Source of the DNA: Jilunia laotingensis
GTDB lineage: Bacteria; Bacteroidota; Bacteroidia; Bacteroidales; Bacteroidaceae
Length of the DNA stretch: 64,000 nt
Assembly (NCBI RefSeq): GCF_014385165.1
Contig: NZ_JACRTF010000001.1
Location: 1,054,001-1,118,000 of the forward strand
Direction: 5' to 3'
Shown here: positions 1 through 8,499 of the stretch, piece after piece
How the letters are laid out: the number at the start of each line of letters is the position of its first letter
Numbering within the stretch: position 1 is the stretch's first letter
The notes under the pieces: generated by a model
Told to the model about the DNA's origin: nothing
What the model saw: only the letters and a program-made list of their open reading frames with translations
Databases searched by the model: none
Program-made: the position numbers and the translations under genes

Positions 1-4
1 TTTA

Positions 5-1498
5 TCAGCTTTCCTGCATTTGTTGTTGGAAGGTGATTTCAATAAATTCAGCCGGACGCACAATAGCAACTAAGACCGTGACACGTAACACTCCTTCCAA
101 AATATCTTCGGGAGTCATTGTATCACCCAGCCCCACATGCACACTGAATGCATCTTCAGGAGTAGCACCGGCAAGTCCACCACGTTTCCAAATACTACGT
201 AGAAAACTCTCAATCATACTCTTTATGTCAATCCAGGTATGTGCTGAATTCGGATGGAATACATAAGCACGTACTGCATTCTTTAGAGATTCTTCCAGCA
301 TAATCATTGTACGGCGTACATTGATGTAACGCCAGTCAAGTGAATTTCCCTCCAACGTACGGGCACCCCATACTTTGATACCTTCGCCAACAAGCATGCG
401 TATTACATTGACAGATTTTCCACTTAAAGGAACATTCAAGTCGTCATACTCTTCATGAGTAATAAGCACAGCCGGACATCTGACCAAGTTAACAGAAACA
501 TTGGCAGGGGCTTTCCATACTCCACGGGTATTATCCACCATCGTATAGATACCCGCCATAGCTGCCGAAGGCGACAAAAGATTCTGTATGCGTTTAGCTT
601 CATTTAAGGTTGATCTGTAAATCGAAGAAATCTGTTGCAATGTCTTGTTCAACGCATCTTGAGCTATTAAATCTAACTCTGTTCCAATCTTATCAATTTG
701 TTCCTTAATAAGCGACTGTTTTTCTTCAGGATATTCCTTCAGCTCTTCGCCCATCAATGCCTTTAGTGAATCTGAATCAAAATTCAAGAACGATAAATCA
801 CGGTCTTGCATAATGGATGTATTAACCCATGGATAATAAACTGCGCCAAAGTCAAGAAATGAGCTACCTATTCCCTCACGGAAATCATTAATTACGTCAC
901 CAGCCGGGTCGCGTCTGTCTTTATAGCCATCATATACATCAAGAATAGCCATACGATTGCGCATATCATAGCCACAATGCCTCAACATTGCAGTCTGAAC
1001 ACTATAGCACAATTCCTTATCCTTTAAACCTACCGCTTCAGGGCAAAGCACCATTGTTGGTTCCTGTTCTTTCAGTAGAATCTCTATACCTGCTTTAAGA
1101 GCATCCGCACTCAGCTCCTCGGCTTTATAATCACCTACGGAAACAATGTAACAGGGTCCACCACCATTACCAAAAAACATCAACATCTGATAATAAAGTG
1201 TGAATGGTAAGCTAATTTGTTTCACCATTACTTTCTTTTCACCGCACACCAGAGTAGGTGTCTCTCCTTCTGCAGCATCCGGCAAAGAAAACAAAGGAGT
1301 CGGGGCACCTCCAAAATAAGTATGATATTCTGCCATTGATGTGATGCGAAACGGCTTGTTAAGCAAAGAGGCATTGCCATTGACGGCCATCTCGGTATAA
1401 CCGATAAAGGCAGGTACTGCGGTAGCAACTTCTACTACAGAATCAGCGAATGCCCTTTTCTCTGTAATGTAGACGCCAGGTGTTTTAATTGATCCCAT
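5..1498 (-). CDS. Contractile tail sheath protein (phage tail sheath family)
   Basis: A 497-aa sheath protein that would polymerise around an inner tube and contract to drive it through a target envelope. The N-terminus (GVYITEKRAFADSVVEVATAVPAFIGYTE) has the typical sheath start, GVY followed by an AVPAFIGYT-like stretch. The C-terminus (FRSIWKRGGLAGATPEDAFSVHVG, then RPAEFIEITFQQ) matches the conserved sheath C-terminal domain with its final beta-strand motif. The gene runs leftward and looks like the first gene of an operon that continues outside the window, so tube, baseplate and ATPase genes cannot be checked. In Bacteroides such genes belong either to prophages or to domesticated contractile injection systems. 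The length fits either. Confidence 0.88.
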   Translation of the reverse strand: MGSIKTPGVYITEKRAFADSVVEVATAVPAFIGYTEMAVNGNASLLNKPFRITSMAEYHTYFGGAPTPLFSLPDAAEGETPTLVCGEKKVMVKQISLPFTLYYQMLMFFGNGGGPCYIVSVGDYKAEELSADALKAGIEILLKEQEPTMVLCPEAVGLKDKELCYSVQTAMLRHCGYDMRNRMAILDVYDGYKDRRDPAGDVINDFREGIGSSFLDFGAVYYPWVNTSIMQDRDLSFLNFDSDSLKALMGEELKEYPEEKQSLIKEQIDKIGTELDLIAQDALNKTLQQISSIYRSTLNEAKRIQNLLSPSAAMAGIYTMVDNTRGVWKAPANVSVNLVRCPAVLITHEEYDDLNVPLSGKSVNVIRMLVGEGIKVWGARTLEGNSLDWRYINVRRTMIMLEESLKNAVRAYVFHPNSAHTWIDIKSMIESFLRSIWKRGGLAGATPEDAFSVHVGLGDTMTPEDILEGVLRVTVLVAIVRPAEFIEITFQQQMQES

Positions 1499-1985
1499 AA
1501 GCTAATCTGATTTAATTATTAAAATATACATTTTGTCGAGAGTTTACTCTTTTCCCGCGCTCTGATTGTATATCAATACAAGTATCTGAATCAATACTAA
1601 CTTCAATTTGCCGGTGAGTACCGTTTCTTTTCCGAAACACTTATTTCATAAGCATTCAATCTAAAAACTCCCCCTCTTATTGTACAAAATTACTAAAAGT
1701 GACAGTTTATTCAATATAAAAAGAAAATTTATTTCATAGACTTCTATCAGCCACATGCATATCCTGTTTTTTCCGAGAAAATTACCATATAATACATTAT
1801 AAAAGAGGCATGCCAAAAGTCGAAGTAAGTCTAGTTATTTTATGCTTTCCTAAATATAAAAAAATGACTTCTGACATGCCTTACTAAGTTATTACGGAAT
1901 TATTGGAAGTGAGAGACAAAGATTACCTTGCTTGGTGACAAGGAGATCAGGTTAAGCTTTTTTCATAATAACCAATTAAGTATTG
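1499..1985. other. Intergenic region between sheath gene and DUF3244 gene
   Basis: AT-rich non-coding stretch of 487 bases. It holds a minus-strand TAATTTTG (plus-strand CAAAATTA at 1685-1692), which fits the Bacteroides -7 box for the sheath gene. No well-placed TTTG -33 box is visible. It also holds the long inverted repeat at 1806-1881. I see no coding signal. Confidence 0.5.
1806..1881. repeat. 16-bp imperfect inverted repeat
   Basis: AGGCATGCCAAAAGTC at 1806-1821 is matched inversely by 1866-1881 (reading AGGCATGTCAGAAGTC on the other strand). That is 14 of 16 matching, with a 44-nt loop. It lies upstream of one minus-strand gene and downstream of another. It could be a bidirectional terminator or the remnant of a small inverted-repeat element. 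Confidence 0.45.
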
Positions 1986-2393
1986 CTACTTCACCTCAAA
2001 CCATCCCGAAACGTATCCTCCGTCCGGATTGGAGAATTCAAGTAAATAAATGCCCGGTGTATAAGTATTGATGGAAAAGGTAAGTTGAGCCGTTTCATTT
2101 ACAAAAAGAGATTTAGAATAAACTTCCGGACTATCTTCGCGGGAAATGGTTATCGTAACATTGTCCACAATATCCCAAAAGTCAATTGAAAGAACTCCAT
2201 TATCAATAACAGCATCAATAGGCACAAAGGATGCGGAGCGTTGATTTGAATCTTCTTCAGTTTCACCTCTCCATCCCCCCGATAGAAAAACGTGCCCCTG
2301 AAAAACAACAAACTTATCGCTCACACTTACATCCTGTGCTTTTACTATACAACTGAAAATAACTAATGTCAAAAATAGAAATTGTGTTTTCAT
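1986..2393 (-). CDS. DUF3244 family secreted protein
   Basis: A 135-aa protein with an N-terminal signal peptide (MKTQFLFLTLVIFSCIVKAQ) and an all-beta DUF3244-like body. The pattern is LSGGW...RS, then LSIDFWDIVDNVTITI, then TPGIYLLEFSNPDGGYVSGWFEV. I take the ATG at 2393, which begins right at the signal peptide, over an in-frame upstream ATG that would put a charged stretch before it. The function of the family is unknown. In Bacteroides these small genes often sit beside genes for TPR / HTH membrane regulators, as here (2534-3352 fragment on the same strand). A functional pairing is inference. Confidence 0.75.
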   Translation of the reverse strand: MKTQFLFLTLVIFSCIVKAQDVSVSDKFVVFQGHVFLSGGWRGETEEDSNQRSASFVPIDAVIDNGVLSIDFWDIVDNVTITISREDSPEVYSKSLFVNETAQLTFSINTYTPGIYLLEFSNPDGGYVSGWFEVK

Positions 2394-2533
2394 GGCAAAT
2401 CTGTTTAATGGTTTAATACCCCAAAGATGCCGCATTTTCTTTACATTTCAAAAAAAGAAGGATGTACTAAGAAAAACACATCAAACAATTATATATCAGA
2501 GCATTAATATTCTCACATTCATAAAAATGTGGA

Positions 2534-3352
2534 TTAAACGGATTTATTCTTTTTGATTTTACGCAGAAAATCGTCCAATTTTACATCTTTCTCTAACTCT
2601 AAACGCTCTTTTAGACGCAATTTGGCGTGAGATAAAGTATTACTGCCTATGCTATCAAAAATAATAATTAATTCTTTGTTGGAGAAATCTAATAATAAAA
2701 AACTCAGGAGGTTTATGTCATGACTTGTCAAATGAGGATATTTATTCTTCAATTTGGACAGCACATTATCATAAAGACAGTTTACAAGATTATAGATTCT
2801 GTCCCACTCTTCAGGGATCATATTTTCAGCGATAATCTTACCTTCTTTTAGCATTGTTATCAGTTTTTCCACATCCATCAGATCGATAAGTTCGTGGCTT
2901 GTATTTTCTAACTCGGTAATCTTCTGTGTCAAAGTACCAATTTCAGCCTCCATCCTTGTCTTTTCCACCAACTGTTGTTGCTTTAACAATTCGATTTCTT
3001 TTTGATATTGGATAAGCTTGCTCTTATCTTTCTCTTGCATTTGACGAGTATTTTCCTTACCTTCTGTAAGAACTGAAATTTTATCTTTCAACTCTTTTAT
3101 TCTCAACTCAGTCTGCTGGGTATGCTCAGAAAGCAAACGACTATACGCTTCCACTTGATCCCGGTAAATGGAATTCCGGTTCATATTCTCCTCCAATCGT
3201 CTATACAATTTATTTACTTGCAATTTGGTAGAAGCGTATTTGTTGTATAAAAGATATAAACCGGCCACAAAAAGGACTGATACTACAAAGACAAAAGAAT
3301 GCATTTTTCGCTTGTCCATCTCAATTTGCAAACTTTTCCTTAAAAATGTCAC
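2534..3352 (-). pseudogene. C-terminal half of split TPR/coiled-coil/HTH membrane regulator
   Basis: The 272-codon fragment begins with a basic segment and a single membrane helix (HSFVFVVSVLFVAGLYLLY). A coiled coil of about 110 residues follows, then a C-terminal helix-turn-helix-like domain ending in LTSHDINLLSFLLLDFSNKELIIIF and RLKERLE. This is the usual C-terminal half of Bacteroides tetratricopeptide regulators. TPR repeats should precede the membrane helix but are absent. The only start is a GTG directly after a stop codon. The missing TPR half is at 23896-24990 on the same strand, and the codons on both sides of the break are compatible (RF-F/L-RK). I read this as one gene of about 623 codons split by the mobile element between them. 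Confidence 0.8.
3334..3347 (+). repeat. Left attachment site of the mobile element (attL)
   Basis: TTTTCCTTAAAAAT at the point where the split regulator gene loses its reading. It matches TTTTTCTAAAAAAT at 23919-23932 in 12 of 14 positions. Imperfect short repeats fit IntDOT/NBU-type recombinases, which tolerate mismatched overlap sequences. The exact crossover position within the repeat cannot be read. Confidence 0.65.
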
Positions 3353-3414
3353 TTAAAAATGAAAATATGAGCAAAACATAGAGAATGTACTGACCATCAA
3401 TGGTGTTTGGCATA

Positions 3415-3560
3415 AAGTGGCTTCAAGTGGCATAAGTAGTGAAGACATGGTCTGAGCAGAATATAGAAGTTGTTATGCTTCCAAACCATTACCTCGTATC
3501 AAATGCACTTTTAACACTAACTTCCTATTTTTCTGCGTTCTGCGTAGGTTTGCGTTCTGC
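3415..3560 (+). repeat. Short direct repeats, possible integrase arm sites
   Basis: AAGTGGC occurs at 3415-3421 and 3425-3431 (10-bp period). TGCGTTCTGC occurs at 3534-3543 and 3551-3560 (17-bp period). Both pairs lie between attL and the integrase start, where tyrosine integrases of this kind place arm-type binding sites. The function is inferred from position only. Confidence 0.4.
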
Positions 3561-3579
3561 CCTTATGACTCTCATGATT

Positions 3580-3587
3580 TAATTTTG
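3580..3587 (+). promoter_or_regulatory. Bacteroides -7 box (TAATTTTG) for integrase
   Basis: TAATTTTG fits the TAnnTTTG -7 consensus and lies 22 bases before the integrase ATG. No TTTG sits at the expected 19-20 base distance upstream, so the promoter may be weak or activator-dependent. Confidence 0.5.
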
Positions 3588-3609
3588 CACCAAACAAAAA
3601 GCAAGGATT

Positions 3610-4818
3610 ATGAGAAGTACATTTAAGACTGTCTTCTATGTAAATGGAAGCAAAGAGAAGAGTGGAATTGTCCCTATCATGGGACGGGTTACCATCAATG
3701 GGACGATTGCTCAGTTCAGTTGTAAACAGAGTATATCCAAGGAGTTATGGGATGCCAAAGCTAATCGGGCTAAAGGTAAGAGCCGTAAGTCTATGGATGT
3801 TAATCATGCGCTTGATAATATCAAGGCGCAGATAGCAAAGCATTACCAGCGGCTTTCTGACCGGGAGGCATTTGTAACTGCCGAAATGGTACGCAATGCC
3901 TATCAAGGTATCGGCACAGAGTATGAAACGGTGTTACGTGCCTTTGATAAGATGAATGCGGATTTTGCCAAACGTGTTGGGAAAGACCGTTCGGAGCGTA
4001 CATACCGTAAATATCTTACCGTAAGGAAATATGTCGCCGAATTTATGAAAAACCATTATAAGCGTTCGGATATGGGGATGAATGAACTGACGGAAGAGTT
4101 TATCCATGATTATTGTCTGTATCTACGTAACGAGGTCGGACTTGCCCAATCTTCCGTATGGATATATTCCATACCATTGAAGCATATCGTAACTTCCGCT
4201 CATTACCACGGGAAGATACCGAGAAATCCATTTGCACAATATCATGTGAATCCTGACCATAAGGAACGTGGCTTCTTGACAGAGAACGAAATCAAAGCCA
4301 TGAGTACAATCGAATTGGAAAATGCCAATTTCGCTATTGCAAGGGACATTTTTATTTTCGGATGCTGGACGGGTATATCATTCGTGGACATCAAAAATCT
4401 CACCACAGACAATATCGTGGAACTGAATGGCTCACGTTGGATTGTATCCAAAAGGCAGAAAACAGGTGTGCCGTTTCAAATCAAGCTGATGGACATTCCC
4501 GCTCAAATAATTGAGCGAAATAAGCCATTCAGAAATGGTAAGAATTTGTTCAACATAAATTCTTACGACATGGTAAATAGGCGCATCAAGACTGTGGCAA
4601 AAATGTGTGGAATAGAAAAGAACATTTCATTTCACCTGAGCCGGCATTCCTTCGCTGTTTTAGCCCTTAATTATGGTATGCCAATAGAAAGTGTCAGCAA
4701 AATACTCGGACATACAAATATCACTACTACGCAGATTTATGCAAAAGTGACCAACACGAAACTTGAAAACGACATTTCTGCTTTTGAAGATAAGGTTAGC
4801 GGACATTTCACCATATAA
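3610..4818 (+). CDS. Tyrosine recombinase / site-specific integrase
   Basis: A 402-aa integrase, the likely enzyme for integration and excision of the element. It has an N-terminal arm-binding domain (about 1-95), a SAM-like core-binding domain (about 110-210), and a catalytic domain. The catalytic motifs visible are HLSRHSF (HxxR), LGHTNITTTQIYA (late His and the Tyr nucleophile). The usual first catalytic arginine is replaced: the box reads CWTGISFVDIKNL. This is known for the IntDOT group of Bacteroides integrases. The gene is full length for the family, and its position just inside attL supports the boundary. The RhuM-like gene follows 10 bases downstream. Confidence 0.93.
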   Translation: MRSTFKTVFYVNGSKEKSGIVPIMGRVTINGTIAQFSCKQSISKELWDAKANRAKGKSRKSMDVNHALDNIKAQIAKHYQRLSDREAFVTAEMVRNAYQGIGTEYETVLRAFDKMNADFAKRVGKDRSERTYRKYLTVRKYVAEFMKNHYKRSDMGMNELTEEFIHDYCLYLRNEVGLAQSSVWIYSIPLKHIVTSAHYHGKIPRNPFAQYHVNPDHKERGFLTENEIKAMSTIELENANFAIARDIFIFGCWTGISFVDIKNLTTDNIVELNGSRWIVSKRQKTGVPFQIKLMDIPAQIIERNKPFRNGKNLFNINSYDMVNRRIKTVAKMCGIEKNISFHLSRHSFAVLALNYGMPIESVSKILGHTNITTTQIYAKVTNTKLENDISAFEDKVSGHFTI

Positions 4819-4828
4819 AGAATGGCTT

Positions 4829-5212
4829 ATGAAAAGAAGTATTATAACAATGAGTGAATCCGGCAATATCATAATGCCGGACAATGTCACAGACATTTGG
4901 ATGAGCGAACAGGAACTTGGCGATTTATTCGGAGTAATTGCCCCCACATTCCGAGCTTCCATCAGAGCCATATATAAAAGTGGAGCATTGAAAGAATACG
5001 AGGTTCAGAAGTATATCAGATTGGAAAACGGCTATCATGCAAATGTATTCAGTCTCACGATGATAGTTGCGCTTGCTTTCCGTATCAATAGTTTCGGTGC
5101 GGAACAAATGCGCAATGCCATTCTTAAAAGGATGTACTTGCGAAAAGAGAAAACAACCTTCTTCTTTTCGCTGGGCAGTAACGGGACAAAGGCTTCTAAT
5201 TATCAGGCATAA
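4829..5212 (+). CDS. RhuM-like hypothetical protein
   Basis: A 127-aa protein beginning MKRSIITMSESGNIIMPDN. The central part (DIWMSEQELGDLFGVIAPTFRASIRAIYKSGAL) resembles the HTH-like N-terminus of RhuM / virulence-type proteins: WM-[ST]-E-x-E-[LI]-A-x-LF, then a helix ending in I-x-x-IYK. I chose the ATG at 4829 because it follows the integrase stop. An earlier in-frame ATG lies within the integrase gene. It is commonly found next to integrases in Bacteroides elements and may regulate excision. That role is inference. Confidence 0.6.
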   Translation: MKRSIITMSESGNIIMPDNVTDIWMSEQELGDLFGVIAPTFRASIRAIYKSGALKEYEVQKYIRLENGYHANVFSLTMIVALAFRINSFGAEQMRNAILKRMYLRKEKTTFFFSLGSNGTKASNYQA

Positions 5213-5289
5213 AATCCAATAATGTGACGACATGAAATCATGAAACCGACAAATCTTTATCTGTCAATTGATTGCTGATAAAACACTCA

Positions 5290-5359
5290 GTTGGTAAAAC
5301 GTATTAGTATTCAGTTGAACTAACGTATTGCTGTTTTACCAATAATACGTATTACCAAC
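5290..5359 (+). repeat. Iteron-like repeats, candidate origin of replication
   Basis: Three copies of ACGTATT[AG] start at 5299, 5323 and 5347, exactly 24 bp apart. They are framed by inverted repeats TTGGTAAAAC (5291-5300) / GTTTTACCAA (5333-5342) and GTTGGTAA (5290-5297) / TTACCAAC (5352-5359). Regular iterons with overlapping palindromes directly before SF3 helicase and primase genes suggest an origin used by the excised circle. This is not proven. Confidence 0.5.
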
Positions 5360-5364
5360 AAAAG

Positions 5365-5401
5365 CCCGAAGAAGCAGACCTGTAACGGATGCTTTTTCGG
5401 G
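5365..5401 (+). terminator. Hairpin, probable terminator or attenuator
   Basis: CCCGAAGAAGCA (5365-5376) pairs with TGCTTTTTCGGG (5390-5401), 11 of 12 matching, with a 13-nt loop. It is followed by GTTTGCTTT rather than a clean U-run. It separates the integrase/RhuM unit from the replication genes. Confidence 0.5.
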
Positions 5402-5518
5402 TTTGCTTTATATGCTCTTTACCTGCTTCCTGTGCAATTCGCAGCAAGTTTTTCATTCCGTGTAAATTTTGCGCCGTTCTGCTGTGATTTGCTTATCAGG
5501 CTTTCGCGTGACTTGCCG

Positions 5519-5526
5519 TAGCTTTG
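5519..5526 (+). promoter_or_regulatory. Bacteroides -7 box (TAGCTTTG) for helicase gene
   Basis: TAGCTTTG matches TAnnTTTG and lies 37 bases before the helicase ATG. No correctly spaced TTTG -33 box is seen. Confidence 0.45.
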
Positions 5527-5563
5527 CACTTGATTAACTATTAACGATTTAAGCGAAATGTAA

Positions 5564-6769
5564 ATGACAAAAACAAAGAACGAAAAGGAGGAGTTTATCC
5601 GAGTGGGTACAACCCTCTACAAGTTAGTGAACCAGCCCCGTCTGAACGGTGGCTATGTGAGGAAACGCATTGTGTGGAACAACGAGACACTACGGCAGGA
5701 CTATGGCAAGGACTATCTCGCCACCGTGCCGAAGTATGACGGTTTCTGTACAGTCCCAAACCATGTGGATTATCGTCCCGTGGTGGACAAGTTTCTCAAC
5801 CTCTATGAGCCGATAGAGCATTGTCCACAGCAAGGCGAGTTTCCCTGCATCCAATCATTGGTTCGCCACATTTTCGGGGAGCAATACGAGTTAGGAATGG
5901 ACTATCTGCAACTGCTCTACCTGCAACCCGTACAAAAACTGCCCATCCTGCTGTTGATATCGGAAGAACGCAATACGGGCAAGAGCACGTTCCTGAACTT
6001 TCTGAAAGCCCTCTTTCAGAACAATGTCACGTTCAACACCAACGAGGACTTCCGCAGCCAGTTCAATTCCGATTGGGCAGGAAAACTCCTTATCGTGGTG
6101 GATGAAGTGCTGCTCAACCGCAGGGAGGACAGCGAGCGGTTGAAGAACCTCAGTACAACTCTATCCTATAAAGTGGAAGCCAAAGGCAAAGACCGTGACG
6201 AGATAGCGTTCTTTGCCAAGTTTGTGCTGTGCTCCAACAACGAGTATCTGCCCGTAATCATAGATGCAGGAGAAACACGCTATTGGGTACGCAAGATAGA
6301 CCGCTTGCAGTCCGATGATACCGACTTCCTGCAAAAGCTGAAAGCGGAGATACCTGCCTTTCTCCATTTCCTGCAACACAGACAGCTATCCACCGAAAAA
6401 GAAAGCCGTATGTGGTTTGCACCCTCGTTGTTGCATACCGAAGCCTTGCGGAAGATTATCCGCAGCAACCGCAACCGATTGGAGATAGAGATACACGAAC
6501 TTATCCTTGACATCATGGACAGTGTCGGTACGGACACATTCTCGTTCTGTTACAACGACCTTCTTCTTTTGCTGGTACACTCACAGGTAAAGGTGGAGAA
6601 GTACCAAGTACGGAAAGTGCTGCAAGAGTGTTGGAAACTTACTCCGGCATCCAACGGACTTACCTATACGACCTACCAATTTAATTACAATCGGGAGTGC
6701 CGTTATGAGCCGATTAAGAGAGTTGGACGGTTCTATACAGTCACAAGGAAGCAACTTGACTCCCTGTAA
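5564..6769 (+). CDS. SF3-type helicase / replication protein (DUF5906-like)
   Basis: A 401-aa protein with a D5/VapE-like superfamily-3 helicase core. Walker A is in SEERNTGKSTFLNF (about 135-148). Walker B is in LLIVVDEVLL (about 177-186). The sensor-like stretch is FVLCSNNEYLP. The N-terminal about 100 residues look like a DNA-binding or primase-linked region. In Bacteroides mobilizable transposons this protein and the downstream primase replicate the excised circular form. The iteron-like repeats 200 bases upstream fit that role. The next gene is 258 bases downstream; the gap contains no ORF that I trust. Confidence 0.85.
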   Translation: MTKTKNEKEEFIRVGTTLYKLVNQPRLNGGYVRKRIVWNNETLRQDYGKDYLATVPKYDGFCTVPNHVDYRPVVDKFLNLYEPIEHCPQQGEFPCIQSLVRHIFGEQYELGMDYLQLLYLQPVQKLPILLLISEERNTGKSTFLNFLKALFQNNVTFNTNEDFRSQFNSDWAGKLLIVVDEVLLNRREDSERLKNLSTTLSYKVEAKGKDRDEIAFFAKFVLCSNNEYLPVIIDAGETRYWVRKIDRLQSDDTDFLQKLKAEIPAFLHFLQHRQLSTEKESRMWFAPSLLHTEALRKIIRSNRNRLEIEIHELILDIMDSVGTDTFSFCYNDLLLLLVHSQVKVEKYQVRKVLQECWKLTPASNGLTYTTYQFNYNRECRYEPIKRVGRFYTVTRKQLDSL

Positions 6770-7027
6770 CATCATTCTTTTTTTGTTGAATTGTTGAATA
6801 AGTATATAACCATGCTGAAAACAAACAACATACACTCTCAACAAATGCTCAACAATCGAAAAGAAATGTTGAGAAAACAACAGCATCCTTTGTTGGATTC
6901 TCTTTTTGTGAGTGGTTTGTTGAGAAGATGTTGAGGAAATAAAGCCTTAACATACAGCATAATATATGTGTCATTCATCAAATCAACATTATTACACTCA
7001 TCATCAAATCCGTAGAAAGAATAAACC

Positions 7028-7966
7028 ATGAACATCCAAGAAGCAAAACAAATCAGAATTGCAGACTATCTGCAAAGTTTGGGCTACACGCCCGTCAAAC
7101 AGCAAGGCAACAGCCTTTGGTACAAATCACCATTCCGGGAGGAAACGGAAGCCTCGTTCAAAGTGAACACCGACCGTAACCTGTGGTTCGATTACGGGCT
7201 TGGCAAAGGCGGTAACATCATCGCTTTGGCAGAGGAACTATACGCATCCGACTATGTGCCCTACTTGCTCAACAAGATAGCGGAGCGAGTACCGCACATC
7301 CGTTCCGTATCTTTCTCTTTTCGCCAGCAAGCATCCGAACCGAGTTTCCAGCATTTGGAGGTGGGAGAACTTACCCATCCTGCATTGCTCCGTTATTTGC
7401 AGGAAAGGGGAATAAACATCAACTTGGCAAGGCTGGAATGTAAGGAGCTGCACTTCATCCATAACGGCAAGCCCTATTTCGCCATCGGCTTTCCCAATGT
7501 TGCCGGAGGATATGAAGTGCGTAACCGTTTTTTCAAGGGTTGCATCGCACCCAAAGACATCAGTTATATACGCCAGCAAGGAGAACAGCAAGAGAAGTGT
7601 CTCGTGTTCGAGGGTATGATGGACTATCTGTCCTTCCTCACGTTGCGGATGAAGAACTGCCCGACCATGCCCAATCTTGATGGGCAGGATTATGTCGTTC
7701 TCAATTCGGTTGCCAATGTTTCCAAAGCAATGGATGTGCTGCATGGGTACGAGCGCATCCACTGCCTGCTTGACAATGACGAGGCTGGAAGAAATGCCTA
7801 CTTGGAATTGGCAAGAGAGTTCAGCGGTCGTATCAGGGACTTCTCCGACAACTACAACGGACATAAAGACCTGAACGATTACCTATGCGGTAAGTGGCAG
7901 AATGTAACCGTTAATCCACCTCCACGAACCATCGTAAAACCCAAAAAGAAAGGACTTGGATTATAG
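7028..7966 (+). CDS. Toprim-domain DNA primase
   Basis: A 312-aa primase of mobilizable elements. The N-terminus (SLWYKSPFREETEASFKVNTDRNLWFDYGLGKGGNIIAL) is the CHC2-type zinc-finger fold with most zinc cysteines replaced, as is common in this group. A Toprim domain follows, with VFEGMMDYLSF near residue 195 (conserved Glu) and HCLLDNDEAGRNAY near 248 (DxD). It would prime replication from the element origin together with the SF3 helicase. An oriT-like hairpin begins 55 bases after its stop. Confidence 0.88.
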   Translation: MNIQEAKQIRIADYLQSLGYTPVKQQGNSLWYKSPFREETEASFKVNTDRNLWFDYGLGKGGNIIALAEELYASDYVPYLLNKIAERVPHIRSVSFSFRQQASEPSFQHLEVGELTHPALLRYLQERGININLARLECKELHFIHNGKPYFAIGFPNVAGGYEVRNRFFKGCIAPKDISYIRQQGEQQEKCLVFEGMMDYLSFLTLRMKNCPTMPNLDGQDYVVLNSVANVSKAMDVLHGYERIHCLLDNDEAGRNAYLELAREFSGRIRDFSDNYNGHKDLNDYLCGKWQNVTVNPPPRTIVKPKKKGLGL

Positions 7967-8021
7967 CACCTTGAACAAGAAAAACGTGAGATGCTCAAAA
8001 CTCATTCCATAAGGATTGGGA

Positions 8022-8065
8022 GGTAGCAAGTTTGTGTTTCGGGCGTACCGAAACCGCTTGCTACC
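8022..8065 (+). other. Candidate oriT of first mobilization module (nested hairpins)
   Basis: GGTAGCAAG (8022-8030) pairs perfectly with CTTGCTACC (8057-8065). Between them GTTTCGG (8036-8042) pairs with CCGAAAC (8048-8054). Strong nested inverted repeats directly upstream of a relaxosome gene and relaxase are the expected layout of an origin of transfer. The nick site cannot be located from sequence alone. Confidence 0.6.
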
Positions 8066-8142
8066 CACTTCCCAAGTTTCGGAAGATGGCATCCCGTTGG
8101 TCTATACAGTATAATCAGTAACAGAATTAGAAGAAACGAAAT

Positions 8143-8499
8143 ATGGAACAGAACAAGGAACGTAACAAGGGTGGTCGCCCCAAGAAGGAAGCGACCGAGA
8201 AACTGAAATACCGTGTCGCGGTGAAGATGGCGACAGCCGACTACTACCGTCTGCTGACACGGGCGCATGAGGCTGGTGTATCACCGAGTGAATATATGAG
8301 GGGGTGTTTCCGGAACGGTCATGTGAAAGAACGACTGTCTGAGGAACACGCCGGATACATCCGCCAACTCTGTGGCATGGCGAACAATCTCAACCAGCTT
8401 GCGCACAAGGCTAACGCCGGAGGCTTCCACGATGAACGGTGGGACTGCAAGGTGGCAGTGGCAAGGATTCACGAACTCTTAACCAAGATAGGGATATGA
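8143..8499 (+). CDS. Mobilization accessory protein (MobA/MobC-like, ribbon-helix-helix)
   Basis: A 118-aa relaxosome protein. Its basic N-terminus (NKGGRPKKEATEKLKYRVAVKMATADYYRLLTRAHEAGVSPSEYMRGCF) is the ribbon-helix-helix DNA-binding module. The C-terminus (YIRQLCGMANNLNQLAHKANAGGF) is the conserved MobC motif. It would bind oriT and help the relaxase nick. The stop overlaps the relaxase start (ATGA at 8496-8499), which indicates translational coupling. Confidence 0.85.
   Translation: MEQNKERNKGGRPKKEATEKLKYRVAVKMATADYYRLLTRAHEAGVSPSEYMRGCFRNGHVKERLSEEHAGYIRQLCGMANNLNQLAHKANAGGFHDERWDCKVAVARIHELLTKIGI

Noticed and set aside
7238..7864. 208-codon ORF on the minus strand
   Set aside because: It is the shadow of the primase gene, which has clear family motifs in the plus frame.
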